Assembly: GCA_015179125.1 (NCBI GenBank)
Contig: WHVA01000250.1
Coordinates: 92,172 to 156,171 of the forward strand
From: Gautieria morchelliformis
Taxonomy: Eukaryota; Basidiomycota; Agaricomycetes; Gomphales; Gomphaceae
Direction: 5' to 3'
Length of the DNA: 64,000 nt
Below, piece after piece: positions 32,621 to 44,110 of the stretch (position 1 is its first letter; each line of letters starts with the position of its first letter). A program made the translations under genes and the position numbers. The notes below the pieces were generated by a model, which saw nothing but the letters and a program-made list of their open reading frames with translations, had not been told where the DNA came from and ran no database searches.

Positions 32621-32909
32621 GGTAGCTCGCAAATGACTCGGAGGCCTGCCACATTATATATATGTACAGGGCCATCCCACGGTCCCAGGCTTCGCCTGTG
32701 CGAATGATGTACTTGTGACAGATGGTCATCAAGACAACAGGCTTCGAAAGAAAGATGTTGACATGCAGGGGGCGTAATTGAGAGAACCAGCGCTTATGCG
32801 TGCTCACGTGGGTCGACTCCTATTGCGATGCTTCAGCTCGCTTATTCCGTCAGTCGTGTGTTAACGTTGCCTTTAGCTGTGCGTTTTTTGTAGTATACTT
32901 CAGTATACC
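32621..32909. promoter_or_regulatory. Upstream region of the minus-strand membrane gene
   Basis: 290 bp between the ATG at 32620 and the Copia B LTR. No gene is seen. AGTATACTTCAGTATAC, a short inverted repeat, lies at about 32892-32908, next to the LTR end. Confidence 0.35.
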
Positions 32910-33543
32910 TGTTGGAATAGTCTAACACGCTGATTACGCGTTTGTTCCGCTTATGTAATCACAGGCTTGCGTGTACCATTGTCAAGCCCTTTGTTCTTGC
33001 TTTTCTTATTGTTCTACTTCCTTTTGTTCCGAGAACATATATAAGTTTACATTCCATGTATGTAACCATCCGTTTGCCCCAACGAGCTCACAGGACAAAC
33101 GATACATATATATTCTCTCGCGTTCTTACTCGTATGTCTCACTTATTCTAACACAAACGGATCTCCCATTGCTGGATCACCGCAACTGTCACCAGACACA
33201 AATTAGTACCCCCTCACGGCCTGTCTTGGACACACCAGAATAGCTTGCAAACTCACAGTCACTGCTGAGGCACACCGGAATCACGCCCCCCCCCCCTTCA
33301 TTTCTTATCTGATCATGCCTGTGGAACGAAGGAGATATAATAATCTGTTGTTCTCCGATCTGTACAAGATCATCTGTCCTTATATACTAATTATGATGTT
33401 CCTATATTACCAATCTCTTCGAGCTGCTGTGCCGATGCGATGCCGGTGCACCAGCAACCCGGGGTCGAGAGCGATCTCGAACCTCCGGCTAAATGCGTGC
33501 CGGCTCTGCCTCGGCGGTGTCATCGTCCCGATTACTAACACTC
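32910..33543 (-). repeat. Copia B 3' LTR
   Basis: 634 bp. On the minus strand it begins TGTTAGTAATCGGG directly after the polypurine tract and ends ATTCCAACA, giving TGTT/AACA ends. It holds TATATAAGG near 33385 and a run of 10 C at 33288-33297 (plus strand). Confidence 0.75.
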
Positions 33544-36440
33544 CCCCTCAGCGAGAAGTCCCTTCGGCAAAATCCTAATTTCCCTAATAGATACCTGTGT
33601 TGATGTAAATCCAATCCCTTTGTAAATATGTCCGCTATGTTCTCCTTTGTCGGTACGTACGTAAGTGATGCCTCGTGAGAGGCCACTTTCTCACGGATGA
33701 AATGATATGCGACATTGATGTGTTTGGTACGCGCATGATACGTTGCGTCATGCGATAGTGTAATGGCGCCTAGATTGTCTGATCGAAGTGACGTGGGGTG
33801 GGTTTGATCGATTCCAAGTTCCTCAATGAAACGCCTCAGCCAGATTAATTGCTTGGCGCCCTCGGTAAGTGCCATGTATTCGGCCTCCGTGGTAGATAGC
33901 GCGATCGTTCGCTGCTTCTTCGAGCTCCATGCAATGGTTCCTCCTCCTAGTATAGCTACATAACCGCTAATAGACAGTGCGTCGTTTCTATTGGCATAGT
34001 CCGAGTCGACAAATATTTCGAGGTCGAGACCAGCGTCTCGTCGGAAGATTATGCCATCGTCACGTGACCCTTGAGGTACCTGAGCGCGTGCTTGATTGTC
34101 GTCCAGTGCTCGGTTCCATAAGTAGTAGTGAATTGGCTCAGATGTTGTACGGTAAAGGCCAAATCAGGTCGCGTGCTGAGTGCTGCATACATTAATGATC
34201 CGATCGCTTTGGCATAGGGTACTTCGGCAGTTGGACCTGTCGAGTCCATGGGTGTTGTGAGTTTGATCATTTTATGCAGAGGTGTAGATACGGAATGTGC
34301 TGTTGTCATGTTGAATCGATCGAGTATGATGTCGATGTAATGTCCTTGAGACATGATCAGTGTTCCCTCATCCCTATTCCTCTCAACTCTAATTCCCAAT
34401 ATCTTCTTCATTTCTCCTAAATCTGTTAAAGGGAATTTCCCATGAAGCTCCCCCTTGAGCTTAATCATCCCTCCTTTGGAGTCAGCAAATAGTCCAAAGT
34501 CGTCCACATATACTGATATGACTTCGATTGAGTCCTTATCTTGTCTGATGTAGACGCATTCATCGGCTGTACTTTGATGGAAGCCGAGATCGAGTAGTAA
34601 TTTGCGTAAGCGCTGATGCCAAGCTCGCCCCGATTGTTTGAGTCCGTAGAGCGCTCTGTATATTCTTAGAACGCGTCCAGATCCATCATCAAATCCGTCG
34701 GGCTGGCGCATGTAGATCTCCTCATCTATGGTTGAATTGAGGTAGGCGCCTTTGACATCCATCATTTCGATTTCCCAATCGAGTGTGTTTGCGATTGCTA
34801 ATAGAACACGTAGTGAATCGAATTTGACCACGGGTGAGGTTATCTCGTAGTAATCCATCCCTGGCCTCTGTGTGAATCCTTGAGCCACAACCCTTGCTTT
34901 AGCTTTATCGAATTGTCCATCCGGTTGTGTTTTGACAGCGTATACCTATCGGCAACCGATAGCTACTCGTCCGGGTGGTAGTTCTGTTAATTTCCATGTT
35001 CCTAACGTCTTGTGTTGGTCCATCTCAATTTCCATCGCTTTCTCCCAGATCGGCGCATCATCACGTGATACCGCCGCTCTGTAATTCTCAGGTTCAGTGA
35101 CGATTTCTCTCGTTATGTAAACCTGCTCGGTGCGTCCTAAATTATTCAGTTTCCGGTAATCTGGTCTTTGAGTGATACGCGCGCTCCGTCGGATCTCTGG
35201 AGCTGGCGCTTGTTCAGGTGGATCAGGAACGGGCGTTGTCTGGGGTGATGACGTCTGTGGGGTAGATGTGATCGGGTCCGGCACATGCTCGCGCGGTGAG
35301 TGCTCCCCCTCGAGCGGTGCCGTGTCGTCATCGTCGTTATCTGGGATAGGGTAGAGTTTGTTGTCGTTTTCGTCGAATGTAATATTTCTTGAAATTTGAA
35401 CATGTTTTGAGGCTTTATTGTAATACCTCCAGGCTTTTGCATGTTCTGCTACTCCGACGAATATATGCTCTTCTGCCTTTGGATCAAGTTTGGCTCGACG
35501 TTGATCCGGCACCATAACCCAACAATTTGTCCTGAATTCCTCTAGACGTGCTATGTTCGGCTTCTTGCCGAATAGTGCTTGGAACGGCGTTGCGTCATCT
35601 CCAAGCGCTCGCGTGGGTGATCGTTTTTTGATATAGCACGCGTAAGCCACGGCCTCGGGCCAGAGTATTTTTGGCAGGTTCTTGGCAAATATCATTGCCC
35701 GTGCGTGCTCGAGTAAGGTCCGGTTGAGTCGTTCGGCAATTCCATTCTGGGCTGGGGAGTATGGAGCTGTGGTCTCCATGATAATGCCATATTTTGCACA
35801 AAATTCCTTGAAATTTTTATTGACATATTCCCCTCCATTATCCAAGCGAAACCTCTTCAGTTTCTGACCTGTTTGGGTCTCGAGGAATGCCTTGTACGTC
35901 TCGAAGTGTCTGAGCGCTTCATCTTTGGTGCTCCCAAAATAGATTACGGTGTACCTCGATTTGATGTCCGTGAAAGAATAAACGTATTTCTCACGCAATG
36001 GTCCCTTGGTCTGGGCAGGTCCCCATACATCGGATACTGTCAGGTCACCGACCTGTTCTACAGTGTCCTCGGCTCTTTTGGGGAACGGTTCCACATGCTG
36101 CTTGCCTTGTATGCATGCCTTGCACTGGCTCGGCTCGTTTGACTCGTCGATCTCAAGTCCAGTAACTAGGTTGTTAGATTTCAACAATTTTATGGAGTTT
36201 ATGTTGACGTGCCCTAGTATCCTGTGCCATTTGTCCCATGACCGTCCTTTTGCCGCTGCGGCAAAGTCCCGTGCCTCGACTGATCGAGTGACCCGTGCCT
36301 TCATACAGAATAGCCGCCCGCGCTTCTGTCCCTGTGCGAAGGTAACTCCGGCGCATGATTTGAATTCGACGCCGGTGCCTGAAAATGTGGCCGTGTTGCC
36401 CTTATCAGTTAAACGCCCTACGCTGATAAGGTTGTATCCT
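33489..36440 (-). pseudogene. Copia B pol: integrase, RT, RNase H
   Basis: Integrase: WHRILGHVNINS with CKACIQGKQ, DIKSRYTVIYF, LDNGGEYVNKNF, NGIAERLNR, and RRSARITQRPDY further on. RT: ARVVAQGFTQRPGMDYYE, MMDVKGAYLNS, LYGLKQSGRAWHQRL, and VISVYVDDFGLFAD with an intact YVDD. RNase H: FVDSDYANRN, STTEAEYMALTEGAKQ and ARTKHINVAYHF. The frame is broken by a TAG at 34946-34948, exactly where the family has a tryptophan (TGG-to-TAG), and by a one-base shift near 34050. Apart from these two lesions and the lost gag it is well preserved, so the copy is younger than Copia A. Confidence 0.88.
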
Positions 36441-37476
36441 TCCCGAGCTTGCTCTATATGTCGGGCTGGCTCTTGTTGTTCGAAGAGTTGTTGTTGGAAC
36501 CCTTGCCGTTGTTGTTAGTCTTGTTGCGGTTCTTATTGTTGTTGGAACCGCTGGAAGACTGGTTGTTGTTAATGGCATTGCTGCTGGACTGATTAGTGGC
36601 GCGTGCAGGCTGGGAGCTACAACCATTGATCATGGCGTCATATTCCTTACGCTCCCAGTAACAGCTGTCACATTCCAGCGCGAAGTTCCTAAGCTCGGCG
36701 AGGCTGCGGAATCGAGGGAAGTGAAGTAAGTCGTCCTTGATTCGTTTGGCCAAGCCCTTGTAGGCGAAGTGTGGGAGGGCTGCGTCGTTCCACTGAGTCC
36801 GAGTTGACGCTCGGGCGAAGTCGATAAAGAATCGCCCGGCCTTGTGGTGCTCTTTCATAACGATCTTCTCGAGGTCAGTCTCGGCTTGGGCAGCGTTGTC
36901 ATATGGGCCGAAGTTGAGCTCGATCTCGGCCTTGAAGCTGTCCCAGTCCTCGAGCCAATCTGGCTCGGGTTGGACTTCGCCGAGGATCGCTGGCTTGAAA
37001 TACTGTAGGGCTGAGCCGGACAGGTAAGAAATAGCATACTGCACCTTCGAGGCCCCAGTCTTGAACGCTGTGGGACGATCCCGGAAGTTGAGTACGCATT
37101 GAAGGAAAAAGGTGCAAAGCTTGGCCTGGTCAGTACCGTCATAACTATCTGGTTCCTTGACCTTGGCTCGTGCTTCGGACTTGCAAGGTTTCGTGAGTTT
37201 GATGAACACTCAACGCATAAGCTCGTTGTCCTCGAGGTCACCGAGGTCCTCGGGTGGCAGGTTGGGGAGGTCCCGATCGTTGTCAGAACCTCCAGAGCCA
37301 TCACCTGGATCACCTGAAGGGTCACCGGGGTCAGCCCTACCTTTGCCTTTGTTACTAGGCTCGGTGGGGTCTGTGAGGGGTATCCCCGGGGATGGTGGTG
37401 AATCGTCGGGGGCTTCCGAGAAACATCGTTGTTCTGATATACCCCGAAGGGTGCGAGAACGAGTTATCATGGACAT
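36434..37476 (-). pseudogene. Ty3/Gypsy gag (copy G1)
   Basis: ATG 37476 (MSMITRSRT) lies 45 bp inside the LTR end. A Pro/Gly/Asp-rich region follows, then the capsid-like Retrotrans_gag domain: DGTDQAKLCTFFLQCVLNFR, YLSGSALQYFKP and FGPYDNAAQAETDLEKI. An Asn/Ser-rich linker leads to SKLGKD, where the zinc finger should follow. Instead the sequence switches to Copia B. A TGA at 37210-37212 splits the frame where CGA is plausible, and a TAG at 36454-36456 lies just before the junction. Gag would package the element RNA. Protease, RT and integrase of this Gypsy copy are absent. Confidence 0.82.
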
Positions 37477-37520
37477 AGTGAAGAAAAGGGATACGTAGGG
37501 TGTAAGCAGTCTGAAAATAC

Positions 37521-38058
37521 TGTTACGATACGATCCGTCGTAAGGTTGACTGAGGTTGGGAGCGAAACCCGAGGTACGGTCCGAGGTTACGGGGCGAGGT
37601 TTGGATGGGGAAGTCGGAGAGGGACTAGGCTTCAGCTTATGTGCTGCACCGACCCTACGCACGAGTCCCAACTTCGGAGGCAAACGAATAAGAGGCGAGG
37701 TTTGGCTTAAGAGGCGAGGCTTAGAAACTAACTAAGGATCGAAGTTATACGATAGTTGATTTTCAGACTGAGGAGTAGGAATGCATACAGGGGGGTTTAT
37801 ATACGGGGCGAGGGTACGAGTCAGGGGCGAACATATTAATGGAGATCAGGGCGAGGTCAGGGCGAGGTAATATATGAATGATGCATGATGGAGCGGAATC
37901 AGTAACTAAGGGGATACGGGCATGGGATCAAGGTCGGATATGAGCTCTGGCTCGGGCGCAGGATAAGAATCATATGTACTCGGGCACGAGTATCACAAGG
38001 CTCGGGCTCGGAAGAAAGTTATACCGGTAAGTAACCAGCCAAAGGCCGGGTTCTTACA
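37521..38058 (-). repeat. Gypsy 5' LTR (copy G1)
   Basis: 538 bp, TGTAAGAACCC to CGTATCGTAACA on the minus strand. The matching copy is split between 19948-20455 and 21826-21893. Directly right of it lies a host gene whose 5' part is missing. Confidence 0.85.
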
Positions 38059-38750
38059 GCACCTAGCTTACCAGCTCAAAGGTGTGTGAGATAAACACCT
38101 TTTGAAACTGGCAAAAGAAGAGGACTGGGACAACCTCAAGGATGATGTGAAGGGCGCTCAGGCAAGGAAGAAAAGGGCGATGCCAGTGGCGTGGAAGTAG
38201 ACATCGTTCTGGATGAAAGTGTACGTGTGCGTGTGACTTCGCATGGCAGCCGCATCTGATATTATAAGAATTATAGTACATCGCATCGCTTCGCCATACA
38301 CTTTCCAGGAAAAGGGACAAAACTGTGACAAATGCAGCTGGCAGGGGCAAAAAGAAGAAAGCTCATATTCAGGACTTGAACGCCAATTCTGGCACTGAAG
38401 GATCTGAGATCGAAGAGCATGGCCTACCGACAAAATGGGAAAAGGATTTCATGGAGGCGTTGAAGGCAGAGTATTCAAACTGTGGCAAACCGGCATGTGC
38501 TTCAAAAGTCTGCAAACTGAATAAGAACGGAGAGCACACGCATTTATCATGGTGCCAACTCCAGTCCTGGGTAACAGCCTTGGTGAGTACAACCTTTGCA
38601 TTTATATGTGTTACTCGCTGCTAATAATCCGAATTTAGGTTTCTAACATTCACGGGGTCACTCTGAAAGTTCCTCCAAACAACGCTCACTTCGAAGATTT
38701 CCATTATCGCAAAGACTCCATTCAAAAAGAGAAGACCGATGAAGGGTCAA

Positions 38751-40176
38751 TGTTAGGGATCGTCCACAAAGTAGCTACCTATTTATGAACATTTACTAGG
38801 TAGTTAATTAGTTTCAAATGTCCTCAAGAAAGGTTGTATTAATATTTCTATGCTACACTCACATTGGGTCCACAAGATACAACAATCTCTTGATAGTTAG
38901 CTAAGAATCCCCCACGGTCACATGACTATCACATGACCTCAAAAAACAGCTCAAAGTCACCTGATCATCCACAGTCACCTGACAATCACCTGATTATCTA
39001 CAGTCACCTGACAATCACCTGACCTCAAAGTCACTTGATTATCTACGGTCACCTGACAATCACATGACTTTCCTTCATCACATGATAATCACATGAGCGT
39101 GGGAGTTTCTTACATACTCTTAGCTTTACTGTCACAGAGCTGTGACTTTAACCCAATATAGCAATAGAACCTTCCACAGCCTTCCAATAGTTTCCAAACC
39201 TTTCCTGAAGCTTCTCTAAGCTTCCACAAGGTTCTTCACAGTAGTAGAAGCCTCTACAAGGTTCCTAGCAGTAGTTACATAAGCTAGATAGATGCAGTAT
39301 AAATAGCCTGCAGTTTTAGCAGTGAAGCAATCAATCATCTTTCACCCAAACCACTCATACCTTGAGTAACTGAAGTGTGACTTCAACACAGCCTTGTACC
39401 GAAGTACTGGCTCACTGACTTGGCTACAGTCTAAGATTGCAGCAACTCTGATTGGCTCTGAGAAGTACAAGAGTGCTCTATTTTAATAGCAGCAGGCTCT
39501 GAATAATCGCGCTGCGAACAGCAACATTATTAAGAGTAACTGAATAGTAATCCTGTACCATTAGACGCCACTCTGAGCAGTGATCTAATAGACTTGGTTA
39601 TTAGTTATTCAATTCACGCAATATATTATTAACTTAACTCTGAGTTAAGTGGGTTAATAGCCTTTTGAGTAATTGATCTTTCTTGATCAATCAACGCACT
39701 GCAGATATTAACCTAACTCAGGGTAAGTGAGTTAATATCTTACGTTTGTTGAGTTGGAAAACTAGAAAAGCCACAAGAATAGTGACATACGTGAACTGAG
39801 GAAGAGTTCAAGCGCAGAACTATCTTTTCATGTCTTGGGGATTATTGTTGTCTTTAATTCACTCGACCCGCAGTCCTAAGGCTCTATGTAGCCTTCCCCC
39901 TTAAAGTATCTGGACCCTTGGATGCCTAATAACATTCTTTGACCTCACAAAGTATTGCACAATCTAAGAACTACACGTGTTCAGTTAAATCTCTATTGCT
40001 ACACTTCCTGTACCAATACTGATTCTGATTGTTCACCGGAGTATAATTTCTTAATTGGGTTCTCCGTTAAAATAGTTTCGAAGCTTGCGGGTGCTTGTAA
40101 AGTCAAATCTCTGATTGAACTTTAGAATTGTGTTTAACACCACAGTCTTACGTTTAGTTCAACGGGTTCCAAAACA
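38751..40176. repeat. Solo LTR in an exon, target duplication GTCAA
   Basis: 1426 bp with TGTTAGGG and CAAAACA ends, flanked by GTCAA at 38746-38750 and 40177-40181. It has a TATA-like AGTATAAATAG near 39295 and no open frame. A degenerate tandem block of TCACCTGACAATCACCTGA-like units lies at 38920-39100. Confidence 0.85.
38920..39100 (+). repeat. Degenerate tandem repeat, TCACCTGACAA type
   Basis: At least eight copies of a core TCACxTGA separated by AATCA, TTATCTACAG or similar, inside the solo LTR. Confidence 0.7.
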
Positions 40177-40591
40177 GTCAACGGCGAACCTGCCCGGCAC
40201 TGCATTGGGTCTTCAAGGATCATTTCCTATGATGATGTTCCCACCAATTGACTATCGAATGTTTGCTCAGAACATGGTCCTGAACCACCCTTTTACTCCA
40301 GTCAATCCTGACAAGAGACCGGAACAGTTGACCCCTGCGACTCCCAGTGACATCGCTTACCCAAGCATTGAAGAGTTTCTTGATGATGTCCGTAATTGGC
40401 CTGAGGCTAGGGGGCGGAACATTGACGAATTCAAAGGTAAATTTGAAGCAAACAATGTTTACTTCCTAAATGAACTGAAGGAGGTGACAGCTGATGTGCT
40501 CATGGCCAACATCGGGATGTTATGGGGTGACGTGAATTTCATCAAAGGAGCAGCTAGAAAGGCTATATGGAAGCTTGCTAAGAAGGTGTGA

Positions 40592-40899
40592 GAGGGAGGG
40601 AGGCAAGCAGAATTATGCCAGTAGGACACAATAATTAGATTTACTATATACATCAAAAAGAACAATTTAGAGAAATATGGATATTTGAGATCGGCGGCCT
40701 TAGTACCGTCTGAGGCAGCGCACGGCACATTATTGGTATTTAAACTTGAGGCCGCTACCACCAACACACTGCAAGAATGTAGATGGTTCACTTGTCACGT
40801 GACTTGTCTGCATGTTGACAACAGCTCTGCCTCTCAGACTCGCACAACATAGTTCTTTACTTGTTGTCTGCCTCTAATTCTCGATATTTGTTATTCCAG
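40592..40899. promoter_or_regulatory. Intergenic region before the kinase gene
   Basis: About 300 bp between the previous stop and the kinase ATG. No gene is seen. It should hold the kinase promoter. Confidence 0.35.
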
Positions 40900-43181
40900 A
40901 TGCCATCAACACCGCCCCAATCTCTCAAGCTTCCGTTGATGACGAGCACACCATATAGCGTCAGTTCCAGTAAATCTCATGAATCACACATTCGGACCCA
41001 GGATGATTTGAAAAAGCTGATGAAGGGCGAGTTCTCCAGTGTGATATTCAAGAGTAATTCTCTGCTTGAAGAGAGCTGTTGGGCGGATCAAAAAATTGTC
41101 GACACTGTCCTATCCAAACTGAAACCTGGCGTGTTCTGGGACAGCCCAACCGACACTTTCAAGGAATGGCCCAGCCGCACTGGTCCAGAAAGCGCTCATT
41201 ATGCGCCGTTGGAGTGGTTACTTAACCAGATTCTGTCCATCTCCTCCCAAAAGCTGCCGAATGGCAATATCCACCAAGGTCTTCAGTTTTACGTGTACGG
41301 TCGGGAAATGGCTGAAGGACTTGACACAGACTCCCCCCTAAAACCAGACCTTGTTGGTTGTCAGTCTGTTGGTGAGAGCCGAGGCTCGAAGCTGAAGCTC
41401 TCATGGAACGAGGCTGAAATTTGCGTAGAGGTGAAGAATAACTGGCCTGGTTTGATCCTGCAGTCAAGCACGTATGCGCGCTGTATGTTCACACACTGAT
41501 TGGATAGACTCTTCGTCACTGTTATCCATTTCAACAACGCAACGATGGGGGTGCGCTTCGGATTTTATTCTCGCATGGGTCTGGTTGTTACACCGGAACT
41601 TGACCTCTCGAAGGAGGGAGGCTTTAAAGGATTTGTCTGCGGAGTGGTTGGGATTAATTCTTGGACCGACACAAACCACGCTGGAATTGATACTACTCGT
41701 ACCATCACAGACATTGCGATTCCCGAGAGGGGTATATTCAAGATTTCGAAAACACTTTGTGACCGACATTGCGTTTGCGGACGAGCAATGCGTGTGTATC
41801 TTTTGGTCAAGAAGGGTGCGTTTTGACGTTTAGAGATCTGGGCCAGTAGTTAACAATTGGGTTTGAAGGTGCAACCGCCACCAATGGTTCTCCCACTCAA
41901 CCTCTGTCCACTCACCGGTATAACTTACGAAGTCACCAACCCCCGCGTTCTCAGCCTGGAAAAGAGACTGACGGTCGAGAACCCTTGAGGTTGAAGGGAG
42001 GCATATCTTTTCTCTTGCCGGACACTGTCATTCTGAAAGATTCATGGCCATTGAAAGCCCATAACGAAGAAGGCACAATGTTTGGAGCGTTATCGGGCGG
42101 ATTTGGACTGCCAGACATCCTTGCCTCACACCCTGTCGAGGATGGAATGGATAAGCTCATACCTGATGACGCAACGTATTGGCCCGTATGTGCACCAGAG
42201 CCATACGCCGGGGTTAGGCCTGACGAACGAATACATATGTGATCTGTTTTTGAGACCCGAGGCACGTCACTGCGAGCTGCACAAAGTCCTCGATTGCTCG
42301 TGCGTTGCATAGTGCACACCATGTTGGGTATGTGAACGAAGAGGGCATTGGACATGATTTACCTATAATGGTGATTGACAGGGCATTTTGGGCTGTTTAA
42401 GAACGGCTGGTTGCACCGCGATGTAAGCGTCGGGAACGCCATGCTGATGGATGAAGCTGAGTGGCCGCCTGTGGCAGAGTACATACCATCTTTCACATCA
42501 GTCCTTTCGTTTTTTTATGTTTGCTTCAGTTTTGCCATGACTCAAGAAGTTACTAGATGTGTGGGATTCATATGCGATGACGATTCGTTGGATGGATCAG
42601 AAGCAGGAATTAGCAAAGCATCGCTCGGTGGGTCTTTAGTTGTTGTGTGCGGCTTGTGATTTACATGGTTCTAGGGTACGCTGCCTTTCATGTCTCAGGC
42701 ACTGATTGTTGCTTTGGACTCTGGAACGCAAGTTGTGCACCAAGTAATTGATGACCTGGAGTCGTTTATATGGGTTTTATTTTGGTCGATTCTGGAGATT
42801 CTGGAGACCAAGGGGGCACTCGCGCTACTAGAACTGAATTACCGTCAAACAATGCTCTCCGACGAGTTACCTGTGTTACAAGCTAGGGGAAGTTTCCTTG
42901 ATAGGTTAAAGCAACAGGATGCCGCAAAAAACTTCTCCACAGGCTTGAAGCCATTCTCCAACCTCTTGATTCAATGGTTAATGCATTCTCAGGAGACTGC
43001 TCTGGAATGGCTGAAACCAGACTTCGTTAAGGTCGTATTTTCGGACGCCGATGAGTACACTTTACAGGCCACCAAGCAATACAAGCAGTATGTAACGATT
43101 GGGCTTGAATCTCTTTCAGACCTGCCAGAGAGTTGGGATTATGTTAATGAGGGAGAAATGACAGGTGAAGCGAGAGGATGA
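40900..43181 (+). pseudogene. FunK1-type fungal protein kinase, one in-frame stop
   Basis: ATG 40900 opens a long N-terminal region with DDLKKLMKGEF, YAPLEWLLNQIL, and CVEVKNNW followed by YARCMFTH, all FunK1 features. The same frame continues after TGA 41497-41499 with RLFVTVIHFNNATMGVRFGF, where a tryptophan codon is likely. After introns come VILKDSWPL (the lysine likely binds ATP), WLHRDVSVGNAML (catalytic loop, near 42410), FICDDDSL in place of DFG, PFMSQALIVA and the family box DDLESFIWVLFWSILEI (42750-42800). It ends SWDYVNEGE...ARG at 43181. FunK1 kinases are expanded in Agaricomycetes and have no settled substrates. Apart from one stop and an unclear short intron near 41815 it looks complete, so it may be a recent pseudogene or carry a sequence error. 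Confidence 0.78.
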
Positions 43182-43372
43182 GCTGGGAAAGACCGCATGT
43201 AATGCATGACATATAATATTATGAGATCCTGTAGCCACTGTAGGAAGAGCGGGCACTTACAATGAGTACTTTTTGCACTACTAAGTGTTGTTTACCAATA
43301 TCATCCATCACATTGCAGATAATTTTCAACATTCTGACAACAAAAAAATTACATTACAGTTGTACAACTGCA

Positions 43373-44110
43373 CTACAGATAGCCACAGTCCTTCATCCAC
43401 CCTCGTGCATGTCTGCGTGTAATCCGATCCAGTGCCTCATAGAGAAACATGAATAGCTCAGCCCTCTCCTTACTTGCAACACATGCACGGAACTGGACAC
43501 CATGACGTCTGAGGTGAGCTTTGATGAAGGAGAATGATTCTTCGATCGGGTTGAGATCAGGCGAGTACAGTGGAAGATACATCAGTTTGATTCCTCTGCA
43601 AATGCAAGATTAGACACTAGTGAAAACAGTTTATAATGGTAAAAACCTTTGGACACATAAGAGTGAGACCTCAGGTATGTGGTGAATGGCGCAGTTATCC
43701 ATAACAAGAACACTCTGTGGTGCCGGGTAAGGGTTCATTACCTCTAAAAGGCCCTTCAGAAACCCAAGGAACTCTGGACCGTCATATGCCCCTCATTTGA
43801 TATGGCTATAGATGATTCCATCTTGTGAGAGCGCCGGAAGGATTGAAAATCTGAGTGGATATTAGCGATACAATAATGGAGGCCCGTGCACAAATCGTTA
43901 CCTTTTGCCCCTTTGGAAACGTGCTCGCACTCGAGGCCTACATCCCTTGTAAGCCCATCCCATTAGTCTATACGTTGTGCGAAGGTCAATTGCGCTTTCA
44001 TCTGTGAAAACCAAACGGTCCGGTGGTTCACTACCAATACGAAACTGGAAAGCAGTCTGCGAGGCTTCACAGCGCTCTGCGGCTGCCCGTGAAAGCTGGA
44101 TTGGAGACAA
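43373..44110 (-). pseudogene. Tc1/mariner-type transposase relic
   Basis: The DDE_3 transposase domain lies in three pieces. LVFTDESAIDLRTTYRLMGW holds the first aspartate (43950-44020). SVLVMDNCAIH holds the second (about 43715). [20 protein letters not shown] holds the acidic third position (43500-43580). The middle part, PEFLGFLKGLLEVMNPYP, lies in another frame, and a stop occurs near 43795 in the IIYSHIK block; short introns may account for part of this. The N-terminal helix-turn-helix half is not recognised upstream. The family cuts and pastes DNA at TA sites. This copy is incomplete and starts 190 bp beyond the kinase stop, tail to tail. Confidence 0.75.

Larger units (their letters stand above)
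32910..36440 (-). mobile_element. 5'-truncated Ty1/Copia element, Copia B
   Basis: The minus-strand order is the end of protease (YNLISVGRLTDKG), integrase, RT, RNase H, polypurine tract GAGGGGGAG and 3' LTR. Gag, most of the protease and the 5' LTR are absent. At about 36434-36446 the sequence passes into Gypsy gag on the same strand. It differs clearly from Copia A in sequence. Confidence 0.87.
38059..40591 (+). pseudogene. Agaricomycete gene of unknown function, truncated and LTR-interrupted
   Basis: Exons are readable on both sides of a solo LTR. One ends at about 38197 (EEDWDNLKDDVKGAQARKKR). The next, 38309-38582, has a Lys-rich stretch, a Cys pair (CGKPACASKVC) and HTHLSWCQLQSWVTAL. 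From 38639 come VTLKVPPNNAHFEDFHYR and more. The frame runs into the LTR at 38751 and, with one copy of the GTCAA duplication removed, continues in frame at 40182 with ANLPGTALGLQGSF and YPSIEEFLDDVRNWPEARG. The C-terminus (EFKGKFEANNVYFLNEL, LMANIGMLWGDVNFI) resembles a SAM-like helical domain. The 5' part is cut by the Gypsy LTR at 38058. I recognise the family as common in Agaricomycetes but know no function for it. Confidence 0.62.

Noticed and set aside
33288-33297. Ten-C run as a regulatory element
   Set aside because: It lies in the Copia B LTR and is a simple homopolymer. No evidence of function.
37210-37683. A start codon for Gypsy gag inside the LTR (37683)
   Set aside because: The frame is open into the LTR by chance. 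The ATG at 37476 just inside the element is the likely start.
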